The notes under the pieces were generated by a model. The model saw only the letters and a program-made list of their open reading frames with translations, ran no database searches and had not been told where the DNA came from. A DNA stretch of 64,000 bases from Streptomyces acidiscabies (lineage in GTDB: Bacteria; Actinomycetota; Actinomycetes; Streptomycetales; Streptomycetaceae): the NCBI RefSeq assembly GCF_020010905.1, contig NZ_JAGJBY010000002.1, positions 4,588,001-4,652,000 of the forward strand, given 5' to 3'. Of this stretch, positions 1 through 7,860 are shown one piece after another; position 1 is the first letter of the stretch; the number at the start of each line of letters is the position of its first letter. A program made the position numbers and the translations under genes.

Positions 1-9
1 CACCGCACC

Positions 10-1203
10 ATGACCACGCCGCCCCCGCACCCCGCCCCGACCACCTCCGACACCGTGGGCGCACTCAGCCTGGTCGATCCGGACACCCCGTTCGCGGTGC
101 TGGACACGGACAAGGCCACGCACAACATCGCCAGGCTGGCCGACCACGTCAGCACACTCGGCGTCAGCCTGCGACCGCACCTCAAGACCGCCAAGTCCCT
201 TGCCGTCGCCGCCCTGATCCACGGCGACACCCCCGGACCGATCACCGTCTCCACCCTGGCCGAGGCGGAAGCCTTCGCCGACGGCGGGTATACCGACATC
301 CTCTACGCCGTCGGCATCGACCCGCATAAACTCCCGCGCGTCATCGCCCTGCTGCAACGCGGGATCACCCTCAGCGTTCTGCTGGACAGCACGGAACAGG
401 CCCGCGCAGTGCGGGACGCCTCCGCCGCTGCCCGCACGCCCATCCCGGCCCTGATCGAGGTCGACTGCGACGGCCACCGCGGCGGCGTGACCCTCCAGGA
501 CCCCACGCTCGTAGAGATCGGCCGCATCCTCACTGAATCCGACAGCCTCGCCGGCGTCCTCGTCCACGCGGGCGAGTCCTATTTCGCCACCACCCGCGCC
601 GAACAGCACAAGGCCGCCGACCACGAACGCGACGTCGCTGTCGCCGCCGCACAGCAGCTGCGCGAGGCCGGCCTGCGCGTGGACACGGTTAGCGTCGGAT
701 CCACCCCGACCGCCCACGCCGCAACCGACCTCACCGGCGTCACCGAAGTCCGCGCCGGCAACTACGTCTTCTTCGACCTCGTCATGTCCGGCCTCGGCGT
801 GTGCGAGGTGGACGACCTCGCGCTGTCCGTTGTGGTCACCGTCATCGGTCACCGCCCCGAACACGGCTGGATCCTCACCGACGGCGGCTGGATGGCCATG
901 TCCCGCGATCGGGGCACCGCCAACCAGCGCGTCGACCAGGGCTACGGGCTTGTAACCGACCTGAACGGAAACCCTGTCCCCCAGCTGCTCATGAGCGGCG
1001 CCAGCCAGGAACACGGCATCCTCTCCACCCGAGATGGATCCCCCCTTCCGGACCTGCCCGTCGGCACCCGGCTGCGCGTCCTGCCCAACCACGCCTGCGC
1101 CACCGCCGCCCAGCATCACGGCTACCACGTCGTCGACAGCAGCCGGGACACCACCGGCACGCCGGTGATCCAGGCCTACTGGGGGCGTGTCACGGGCTGG
1201 TGA
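10..1203 (+). CDS. D-threonine aldolase / D-serine dehydratase-like PLP enzyme
   Basis: A 397-residue protein with an alanine-racemase-type N-terminal barrel. The segment RPHLKTAKS supplies the Schiff-base lysine (about Lys59), as in fold-III PLP enzymes of the DSD1/D-threonine aldolase family. The C-terminal part has the family's metal-ligand signature (PNHACATAAQHH, about residues 359-370), normally a His and a Cys binding Zn or Mn. The family cleaves or dehydrates D-beta-hydroxy amino acids in the cytoplasm. The ATG at 10 begins near the window edge, so an operon partner further left cannot be excluded. Substrate (D-Ser, D-Thr or another D-amino acid) cannot be decided from sequence. Confidence 0.85.
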   Translation: MTTPPPHPAPTTSDTVGALSLVDPDTPFAVLDTDKATHNIARLADHVSTLGVSLRPHLKTAKSLAVAALIHGDTPGPITVSTLAEAEAFADGGYTDILYAVGIDPHKLPRVIALLQRGITLSVLLDSTEQARAVRDASAAARTPIPALIEVDCDGHRGGVTLQDPTLVEIGRILTESDSLAGVLVHAGESYFATTRAEQHKAADHERDVAVAAAQQLREAGLRVDTVSVGSTPTAHAATDLTGVTEVRAGNYVFFDLVMSGLGVCEVDDLALSVVVTVIGHRPEHGWILTDGGWMAMSRDRGTANQRVDQGYGLVTDLNGNPVPQLLMSGASQEHGILSTRDGSPLPDLPVGTRLRVLPNHACATAAQHHGYHVVDSSRDTTGTPVIQAYWGRVTGW

Positions 1204-1556
1204 GAACACCGGCGGCCAGCGCCGATGCTCTGCCCCCGAACTTGGTGCCGTACGCATCAGGCGTACGCGTGCTCGGGCTCGGCGCGACCTGGATGCCCAG
1301 GACGTGGGAACGGGGCGTCAGGCTTTGGTGGGCAACTCGGCCGACCGTGGGACTGATGGTTCCGGTGAAGCGTCCCGCTATCCGGCTCATCAGGCCCTCT
1401 AACGGCTCCTGCCGGCAGGCAGGGTCTACGCTGTGACCTGCGGCCACCGCATGATCGTTTGTCTTCACGCGGCGATGATCAACGGTGGTCGCACCCGTCT
1501 CCGCACCGCGTCAGGTCGCGCAGCGTCGGCCTGCCGTCCTGTGTATCGGAGGGCTT
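1204..1556. other. gene-free stretch
   Basis: Short overlapping reading frames are present on both strands but none resembles a known protein or keeps a convincing start. No clear hairpin or promoter was seen apart from a GGAGGG purine run just before the next gene. Confidence 0.5.
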
Positions 1557-1961
1557 GTGCAACGTGGCGAAGTCTGGTGGGTCCAGTTCGACGAGCGGAG
1601 GTTGGTCGTACTGCTGTCAGGAGACGACGCGTCAGGGTTCCAGGTGATGCAGGTCGTCGCTCCGGCGGGCCTCGACATCAGCGGTCTGGGCATCGAAGTG
1701 ACGGTCGGCGCCGGTGAAGGGCTGCTGCTCGAAGGCGTGCTGCGGCTCGCGTTCCCGCGTCCGGGCTTCACCCCGTGCACGTGGCTGACCACCGTGTCCC
1801 GGGACGACCTGATAGAGCGGGCGGCCGTCTTGTCCTCCAGGAAGCTCAGCGAGATCGACGATGCCCTCCGACTCGCTGAACAAGCACAGGAGCGGACCTC
1901 GGCAACGACCACGAAGCTCAGCGAGATAAGGGACGCCCTCCGTCGCGGTGAACTCGGGTAG
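1557..1961 (+). CDS. MazF/PemK-like protein (orphan toxin-type fold)
   Basis: The frame begins VQRGEVWWVQFDERRLVVLLSGDD, matching the MazF/PemK opening (RGEIWWVDLD...RPVVVLS). It continues through a beta-rich core and ends in a helical tail with a duplicated KLSEI-DALR segment (about residues 98-130). An upstream ATG at 1485 is in frame, but the added residues do not look like MazF. The GTG at 1557 follows GGAGGG by only 3 nt, so the exact start is uncertain. MazF proteins are mRNA-cleaving ribonucleases normally paired with an upstream antitoxin. No antitoxin-sized gene is adjacent, so this may be a solitary or repurposed member. Confidence 0.6.
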   Translation: MQRGEVWWVQFDERRLVVLLSGDDASGFQVMQVVAPAGLDISGLGIEVTVGAGEGLLLEGVLRLAFPRPGFTPCTWLTTVSRDDLIERAAVLSSRKLSEIDDALRLAEQAQERTSATTTKLSEIRDALRRGELG

Positions 1962-2064
1962 ACGGAGAAGGAGCCGACGCCCGCGACGGCATGAGCGATC
2001 TCGGGTGAGGTGATCCACGTTGGGCGCCTGCCGCCTTGACGCCCCTCACCATCGAGATCACGAT

Positions 2065-3110
2065 CTACGGCTGGAGTACTGATACTCCAGCAGTACTTTG
2101 ACGTTTTCCCTGTTCAGGGGAGGTCTGGATGAGTGTAGTGGGCTGTTGGTCGGCCCGTGTTCTCTTTCCCGGACGGCCCCCCCCGATCGTGTGCAGCCGC
2201 CGCTGATAGTGGCAGCGGCGGGCGGCGGCTTGGCGTCGTCTGCGCCAGTGTGACCATGTCAGCGCGCGTTGGCTGGTGAGGTGTTGGTGAACGGCGATGG
2301 GTGAGTGGACAGTTGCCAGGAGCCGCCGAACTTCTGCCATGGTGAGGGGCGCGAGGCAGGAACCGTTTCTGCTGCCCCTTTTACTGCGGCATCGGCGGCC
2401 ATGGAATGCGTGCGCCAGCATGGCCAGGGTGATGTGCCGCGTCCAGCCGGTGTAGCGGCGGACTCCGTACTGGTCGGGGCCGCACTCGTTCTTCGCGGCC
2501 TGGAAGGCTTCCTCGATGGCCCAGCGCATCCCGGCGACGCGGACCAGGTGCTCGACCGTGGTGCCGAGCGGTGCGTGGCCGAGGTAGTAGGCGATCTCTC
2601 CGGGCTTGCTGATGCTGCGGCGTGCCAGTGCCCAGCGCTGGTGGGTGGGCATCTCGCCGTCGAAGTCCTCGACGGATGTGACCTGTAAGGCGGCTCAGTG
2701 GTAGATGCGCGGGCCCTTCGCGCCGTCACCGCACGAGTGTTTCTCCCACGCTTCGTCAGGAGCCTGGGAGAAGAGGTGATCGATGCGTCCGAAGTGCGGC
2801 ACCTGCTGGGACTTGGGGACCGCGAGCACATGTCCCAGGCCGGTCTCCTCCAGCATGCGGGGCAGTCGCCACTCCTGACCGTAGGCGGCGTCTGCGGTCA
2901 CCCAGGTGATCGGCAGTGGCGAGGCGATCGCGCGCAGCACTATGGCCTTGGCCAGATCGGGCTTGGTGGCGAAGGCCCGCTCGTCGGGGACGTGGGCGGC
3001 CCGGCAGCGGTCGCAGTCGTCGGTCCATGACTTGGGCAGATACAACTCCCGGTCCACCAGGGCGCGTCCACGTGTGGTGGCGTAGGCGGCGAACACGCCG
3101 ATCTGGAAAT
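2065..3110 (-). pseudogene. IS701-family transposase, 5'-truncated and nonsense-mutated
   Basis: Two segments in the same frame make one IS701-type DDE transposase. Residues from GVFAAYATTRGRALVDRELYLPKSW to GPRIYH lie at 3110-2698, and SVEDFDGEMPTHQRWALARRSISKP onward runs to 2065. They are separated by an in-frame TGA (2695-2697) at the position of the family's conserved Trp in Y(D/H)WA, so a single TGG-to-TGA change explains it. Roughly the first 130 residues are missing. The last about 45 residues after HYQRRL are atypical. A perfect 8-bp inverted repeat (2071-2078/2083-2090) lies at the 3' edge. The copy is certainly inactive. Confidence 0.85.
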
Positions 3111-3196
3111 TCCTGCCGGGAGATCGGACGGTTCTCTGGGGTTCCGGTGCGGCTTCCTTTCTCGGTGCCCATCTCGATTCCCATCTCGGTACTCAT
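3111..3196 (-). pseudogene. N-terminal stub of an unidentified gene abutting the IS701 remnant
   Basis: An ATG at 3196 opens a low-complexity start (MSTEMGIEMGTEKGSR...) of the kind seen at Streptomyces N-termini. After about 27 residues it runs, in a different frame, into the IS701 remnant. It looks like a gene start cut off by the IS. No ribosome-binding site is obvious and the parent gene is not recognisable. Confidence 0.3.
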
Positions 3197-3273
3197 TAGA
3201 CAGGAAACCCCTGGAGTCGCCTTTGTTGCAGACCAGACGGCTTTTAACTCTTGCCGATGCTCCACGCAACTAA

Positions 3274-4146
3274 GAGGTTGTCTCACGTGGTGAGTTTCGC
3301 GAGCTTCTTGTAGCAGGTCAGGGCGGCTGCGAGGCCGAGGAAGGCGAGGAAGTGCGATCCCTTCCGCTCGTATCGCACGGTGAGGCGGCGGTAGCCGAGC
3401 AGCCAGGCGATGGACCGTTCGATCTTCCAGCGGTGCCGGCCGAGTCGCTCGCCGGACTCGATGCCCGGACGTGCGATGCGCGGGACCAGGCCCCGTTCAC
3501 GGAGCCAGGCCAGGTGGTCGGCGGAGAAGTACGCCTTGTCCGCGCGGATCTTGACGGGACGTCGTCTTCGTGGTCCGCGCCGCGAGCGGACGGCGGGTAT
3601 CGCCCGGATCAGCGGCTTGAACGCCTGGCTGTCGTGGAGGTTCGCGCCGGACACCGCGAGGGCGAGCGGGATGCCCTGGGCGTCGGACAGGACGTGCAGT
3701 TTGCTGCCCTTCTTGCCGCGGTCGACCGGGTTCGGCCCGGTCAGTGATCCCCCCTTTTCGCACGGACGGAGGCCGCGTCGATGATCGCCGAGGTCCAGTC
3801 CAGCTCACCCCTGGCGCCGAGTCGGTCGAGCACGGCCCGGTGCAGCCGGCGCCACAGGCCGGCTTCGGTCCAGGCCGTGAACCGGCGGTGCGCTGTCGCC
3901 GGGGACGTACCGAACGTCGGCGGCAGGTGCCGCCAGGCACACCCGCTGGTCAGTACGTACACCACCGCCGTGAACACGGCCCGCTCATCACGCGGAGCGG
4001 TCCCGCCTCCCTGCGGTCGAGCGACGAACGACGGCAGCAACGGGGCGACCAGCTCCCAGAGTTCATCAGGAACCAGCCGCTTCGACAGATCGGCAGTCAC
4101 GACCGACATCATGCCGCACGAACATCACGCCACATGAGACAACCTC
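3274..4146 (-). mobile_element. IS5-family (IS427 group) insertion sequence, apparently complete
   Basis: An 873-bp element. Its ends are inverted repeats: GAGGTTGTCTCACGTGG at 3274, and the reverse complement of the right end reads GAGGTTGTCTCATGTGG (one mismatch in 17). It is flanked by a direct repeat TAA (3271-3273 and 4147-4149), a target duplication of the size expected for this group. It contains a two-frame transposase with all catalytic residues. Intact ends, a matching target repeat and a clean frameshift site suggest recent insertion. Confidence 0.9.
3283..4112 (-). CDS. IS5/IS427-group transposase made by -1 frameshifting
   Basis: The first frame (4112-3741) encodes the helix-turn-helix part ending ELDWTSAIIDAASVRAKRGDH and holds the first catalytic Asp. 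The second frame (to 3283) carries SGANLHDSQ, KIRADKAYFS (second Asp) and the RWKIERSIAWL block (catalytic Glu). The two overlap at an A4G6 run (plus-strand C6T4 at 3749-3758). A -1 slip gives AKRGGSLTGPNPVDRGKKG, the family's normal junction. This is the usual IS427-group arrangement, so the transposase is probably functional rather than broken. Confidence 0.88.
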
Positions 4147-4149
4147 TAA

Positions 4150-4386
4150 GTACCCAGAGGGGTCCCTGAGGAGACGTGCGGTGGGGCGGGCGGGTGCGTC
4201 GCCGGTCGGCGGAATTTCCCGCATGGAATGAGTTTTTTCTAATTTTCCCGTTCATCCCTCTCTCGATTCAACTTCCTGTTATTTTTCTAGGTGCACCTGG
4301 TTCGCCTCTATTTCGGATCGGCGATTCTATCTTTCGATGGGGTGCGGAATTGAAAATGATCGTCATTTGAGGTGCTTTGAATTCCT
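4150..4386. other. AT-rich spacer between IS and conjugation remnant
   Basis: From about 4205 to 4385 the sequence is strikingly AT-rich for this genome (runs such as TTTTTTCTAATTTT). It holds no convincing gene. It begins directly after the IS target repeat and ends at the stop of the truncated conjugation gene. Possibly foreign DNA or a deletion scar. Confidence 0.5.
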
Positions 4387-4821
4387 CTAGGTGAAACGCG
4401 CTGGCTGTCCGATTCGGGTTCCATTGCGTTGGAATGGCGAGATAATTGATGGCTGGTCCAGTAGGGGGTTGAGTGCGGACTTGACGATCGTTTTGAAGAA
4501 GCCGGTGATCGCGCTGGTGGTCGGCACGGGGGAGGGGGAGGTACCGGGCTGCGGTATGCAGTCCGCCGCTGGGCACGGTGAGGCCGTACCGGATGGTGTC
4601 GGTATCGGGCTGGGGGTGGCGGAGGTGGTGGGTTCGGGTGCCGGGGCGGGGCTCGGGCTCGGGTCGGCGACGGCGGTGAACACCGGGGCGCATACCGTCA
4701 GGACCACGGACCCGAGGACCAGGGCCCGGCGCAGACGCCGGCGTCTGCGCCGGTTCCGTACCGGGGGATGGTCGCCAAGTGCCGGTGTGGGACGGGGTGG
4801 TTGGGCGGAGGGGGTGTCCAT
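4387..4821 (-). pseudogene. N-terminal part of a conjugation-type membrane protein, truncated
   Basis: The ATG at 4821 overlaps the stop of the pilin-like gene as TGATG, implying coupled translation. The 144-residue product has an Arg-rich cytoplasmic start, one membrane segment (about residues 33-50, ALVLGSVVLTVCAPVFTAVA), a Pro/Ser/Thr-rich linker, and the beginning of a helical region (ITGFFKTIVKSALNPLL). In Streptomyces elements the gene after a VirB2-like pilin is usually a large multi-spanning protein with this same start. Here it stops abruptly at the AT-rich scar. I infer a 3' deletion. Confidence 0.6.
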
Positions 4822-5246
4822 CAGGTGCCCACGATCCCTTTGAGGATCTCGACGATCAGCGGTGCGAGTACGACGATGCCGTATCCCCAGCCGGCGCCCC
4901 GGAAGGCGATTTTGGCCTTCTCGACCTCGCTCGGGTCGCCGCCGGCCGTCATGTAGCGCAGGCCGCCGATCGACAGGAACACGGTGGCCAGCGTGGCCGC
5001 GATGCCCATGATCCAGTTGCGGATGTTGGTGAGGACCTCGTTCACCGACGCCGCCGCTCCCAGGGTCTGTCCGGGTCCGGCCGCTGACGCGGACGACGCT
5101 CCCAGAAGGCACACGAGCAGTACGGTCCCCGTGGTCAGCAGCCAGCAGAGGGTCCAGTGCCGGTCCGGGGCAACAGTCCGGTTGAGTGCGGCGCGGCCTC
5201 GGGCGGCGGCGTGGCGGAGGTGGCGAAGAAGGGTTGCCTGTCGCAT
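4821..5246 (-). CDS. VirB2/TrbC-like pilin-type membrane protein
   Basis: 141 residues. An N-terminal signal/membrane segment (WTLCWLLTTGTVLLVCLLGASSASAA, about residues 29-54) is followed by two hydrophobic helices. One contains IMGIAATLATVFLSIGGLRYM and the other YGIVVLAPLIVEILKGI, with the short loop TAGGDPSEVEKAK between them. This layout is that of small integral pilins of type IV secretion/conjugation systems of Gram-positive elements. The ATG overlaps the upstream stop (TGATG at 5248-5244), so it is read with the preceding gene as one operon. Confidence 0.7.
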   Translation of the reverse strand: MRQATLLRHLRHAAARGRAALNRTVAPDRHWTLCWLLTTGTVLLVCLLGASSASAAGPGQTLGAAASVNEVLTNIRNWIMGIAATLATVFLSIGGLRYMTAGGDPSEVEKAKIAFRGAGWGYGIVVLAPLIVEILKGIVGT

Positions 5247-6184
5247 CAGTTCGCCTCCGGAGCCGAAGAGGAAGGGGAAGGGGGTGTGGAACCCCCGCAC
5301 TTCAAAAGGCCGGATTCCGGGCCGGTTTTGGCCATGCCCGGCGCAGATTTCTCTGCGCGTTCCGTGCGGCGGTCTCCCTGCGGGGCCGTACGGGGCAGAG
5401 GCGGAGCTTCGATCGTCGTGCGGGCGGCGGGGTCGTCGTCGTGGTCGTCGCGGGTTTCGTCGTGGAGGAAGGCGGCGAGTCGGGCTTCTGCGCGGCGGCG
5501 GGTTTTGTAGGCGGCGTTGGGGGTGGTGCGGTGTCGGTCCGCCCAGTCGGTGACGGTCGTGTCGTCGAGTCGGGTGGTCCCGATGAGGTCGGCCTCGGTC
5601 CGGGTGAGGACCGCTTCGCGGACCGCCTGTGCGAGGACGAGGTCGGGGTGGCCCCAGGGGGGTCGGGGGACGGACGGTCCGAACCCCGGTGCGACCGGGG
5701 TGGGGGCGGCCAGTGCTTTGGTGAGGGCGGTATGCCCCTGCCGGTAGGCGGCCCACCGCAGTCGCGGCAGGACCCGGGGGCGGATCACGTCGATGGAGGC
5801 GAGTCCGTCCAGGAACCCGGAGAGGACTTCGGCCTGGATGTCGGACGGCTCTCCGGGGAAGCGGTCCGAGAGGCGTCGTGCGACTCCGGCGAGGGCGGGC
5901 AGTGCCATGCCGGCGCAGGCCAGGACCCAGGCGGCGCCGTCATGCCGCGAGCGGCGTACGAGGTGGGTCCATACGGCGTCGCGGGTGAGGCGGGGGCAGG
6001 CGGGGTGGAGGAGCAGGCCGCGCAGTTCGTCGAGGGGGATCGTCCGGTGCGGCAGGCCGTGGAAGCGGTGTCCGTCCACGGTCAGCGTGTCGGGTTCGGT
6101 GATCAGCAGGGCGAAGCGTTCCCGGACGGTGTCCAGCGGCAGAACGGGGGTGGTGCGGTGGTGTTCGTGACGGGAGGAAACCAT
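5246..6184 (-). CDS. conjugation-cluster regulator-like protein with C-terminal helix-turn-helix
   Basis: 312 residues; start ATG 6184 with GAGGAGG upstream. The N-terminal two thirds are helical with Arg/Leu-rich repeats. Residues about 200-245 (ADLIGTTRLDD...VTDWADRHRTTPNAAYKTRRRAEARLAAFL) resemble a sigma-region-4/LuxR-like DNA-binding helix pair. Proteins of this kind commonly open the pilin gene cluster in Streptomyces integrative elements, but their biochemical role is not known to me. The tail is Pro/Ser-rich. It is the first gene of a three-gene overlapping operon. Confidence 0.55.
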   Translation of the reverse strand: MVSSRHEHHRTTPVLPLDTVRERFALLITEPDTLTVDGHRFHGLPHRTIPLDELRGLLLHPACPRLTRDAVWTHLVRRSRHDGAAWVLACAGMALPALAGVARRLSDRFPGEPSDIQAEVLSGFLDGLASIDVIRPRVLPRLRWAAYRQGHTALTKALAAPTPVAPGFGPSVPRPPWGHPDLVLAQAVREAVLTRTEADLIGTTRLDDTTVTDWADRHRTTPNAAYKTRRRAEARLAAFLHDETRDDHDDDPAARTTIEAPPLPRTAPQGDRRTERAEKSAPGMAKTGPESGLLKCGGSTPPSPSSSAPEAN

Positions 6185-7190
6185 GACCTGGCGCCTCCTC
6201 AGGCAGGGGAAAGGGGGACGCCTCTACAGGACCGGATCGGCGCCAAGGGAACGCCAAGCAGCGCCAATTGCCGCCCCGAGGAGGCAGGGGCCGCCCGCTG
6301 AAAGGACTGCTGAAAGAGGCGAGGTCAGACCCGGTCCGGGGAGCGCGAGCCGGCTCCCGCGCGGGGGGCGGTCGGTCCGGGTTTTAGGTGTGATGCAGGT
6401 GTTCTTTAACCGGCCCTGCCGGACGAGACTCCGGAGGTTCTCCGGTGGGGCGTGGCTAAAACGGGGTTAAATCGCGGTCTTTTGGGGTGCAGGCGACGTG
6501 TGGGCGCCTGGCCCGAGGAGACCGCGAATGCGCATCCGCCACCGCACAAGGACCAGCCCCTGCGAGGGTCCGAAGGACCGTCAGGACCGGAAGCCGACCA
6601 CCCTCGGCCCGGTGGCCGTCGGGCCCCGGTCCGCGAGCGGACTCGATGGCCCGACGGGAGCCGGGCATCGGTCGGCCCTCCGACTCCCGGGCGCTGGGGG
6701 AGTTGCTCCACCGACTCGTTGCCGCAGGAACCGGTCCGAGCAGTCCGCATCCGGACCACATCACGGCATCCCCCGTCGCTCGTGCGACTGCGGCTCCCGC
6801 TCGGGCGAGACCCGGGAGAGGCTCCGTGAGTCCGCCGAGGACACAGGACGGACTCCCGCGACCGACGACCGGCCGCACTGCCCTCACCACCGACGCACTT
6901 GTAATGCGTAGGTCAGAGGTCTCGTCTCTGCGACGGGATCGATGGAGTGATGCTCTGAACTGGTCTTTCAACGGCTTGCGGGGAACGGTTCATGCTGACG
7001 AGGCAAGCCCCGGTGGACAGCCGTGCGTGAAGCTCCGTCAGAGATTCTCGCCACCCTGGCCGACGGGTGAAATCCACCGGTCTTTGATGGGGCTGTCGGA
7101 GGCGTCGGGACTATGTGGTCCTGACAGTTTCACGTCCAGGGCAAGGTGCGGGCTCGGGCGTGACTGGAGGGCTCGCCCGCCTGCCGTGTT
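6185..7190. other. gene-poor stretch
   Basis: Apart from the tRNA-Thr-like fragment at 6893 no supported gene is visible. Long open frames exist on both strands, but their Arg/Pro/Ser-rich composition is typical of non-coding GC-rich DNA. The first 200 bases probably hold the promoter of the conjugation-type operon. Confidence 0.5.
6893..6914 (+). repeat. tRNA-Thr(TGT) anticodon-arm fragment, likely attachment-site scar
   Basis: ACGCA-CTTGTAA-TGCGT forms a perfect 5-bp stem with a 7-nt loop whose centre reads TGT (Thr), followed by a tRNA-like variable region AGGTC. No matching D-arm or acceptor stem surrounds it, so it is not a working tRNA. Fourteen bases (GTAATGCGTAGGTC) recur at 22217-22230 in the same orientation. 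Confidence 0.6.
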
Positions 7191-7433
7191 GGAGATCGGT
7201 CCGGTCCTGCCGCGCTCGCCTCCGGCCGGTACTCGGGTGGGCAACTGCCGGAGTTGGAATCGGGGCACGACACCGAGTTCGATCCGGTTGCTTCGCCCAA
7301 GCGTTGCGGGCGGTCTTGGCCGGACCGTGGGTACGAGGCATACGGCATCAACGGCGGTCGGATGGAGAACGTGTGCCGACGGTTGCGGGCCTGGGCTGCC
7401 GAGATCCCCGATGAACGGCTCGACGAGAAGTGA
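7191..7433 (+). pseudogene. unidentified coding fragment
   Basis: One frame reads convincingly like protein (ASGRYSGGQLPELES...YEAYGINGGRMENVCRRLRAW...IPDERLDEK) and ends at TGA 7431-7433. There is no plausible start, and the upstream part of the frame loses protein character. I do not recognise the family. It is probably the C-terminal remnant of a deleted gene. Confidence 0.35.
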
Positions 7434-7794
7434 CCCAGCCGTCTGTGTCGACCAGAGCGCGAACTGACGCGGGCTTCTTCGCTGCTACGGCGCCGACCAT
7501 GCTGGGGAGGGGCGTTTGCAGCGATCCCGCGGCGGCATACGTTCGACTCTCCGACCAGCACGAGTATCCCGATGTCCACGCGCGCCAGCTTCGTGATCAG
7601 CGACTTCAACGTGCGCACCGCTCAGGGGGAAACCCGGAGACGGTGGCGCTGCGAGAAGAGTGCTCGGGGCGGCCTGAGGAGCGGACAGGGAGCCTGGTAC
7701 CGAGTGGGTGATCAAGTCCTGTACACCCCTGCCCCTTGGCCTCGCGGTGCGTCGAGGGCGCCCCCGAGGCCCCGGAATCTGATGCGGCTCCTCG

Positions 7795-7823
7795 CCAATC
7801 CGCGATGCGACCTGCTCCGGATT
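7795..7823 (+). promoter_or_regulatory. predicted SigK promoter P1 of the lipid-modification operon
   Basis: CCAATCC (7795-7801), 16-bp spacer, CGGATT (7818-7823). The same boxes and spacing occur before sigK, the Mo-oxidoreductase and the second ECF gene. Predicted start about 7830, about 30 nt before the ATG at 7861. Confidence 0.75.
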
Positions 7824-7860
7824 ACGCGTGGACCTGATCGCGAGCCTGGGAGGAAAGAGG

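Noticed and set aside
6893..6965. possible intact tRNA-Thr
   Set aside because: The anticodon arm is perfect and a 5-bp T-arm-like stem follows. The T-loop is wrong, and no D-arm or acceptor stem pairs around it.
6487..7467. 326-residue plus-strand open frame
   Set aside because: Composition is typical of non-coding GC-rich DNA and no family resemblance was found. A short stretch in a different frame (7191-7433) looks more protein-like.
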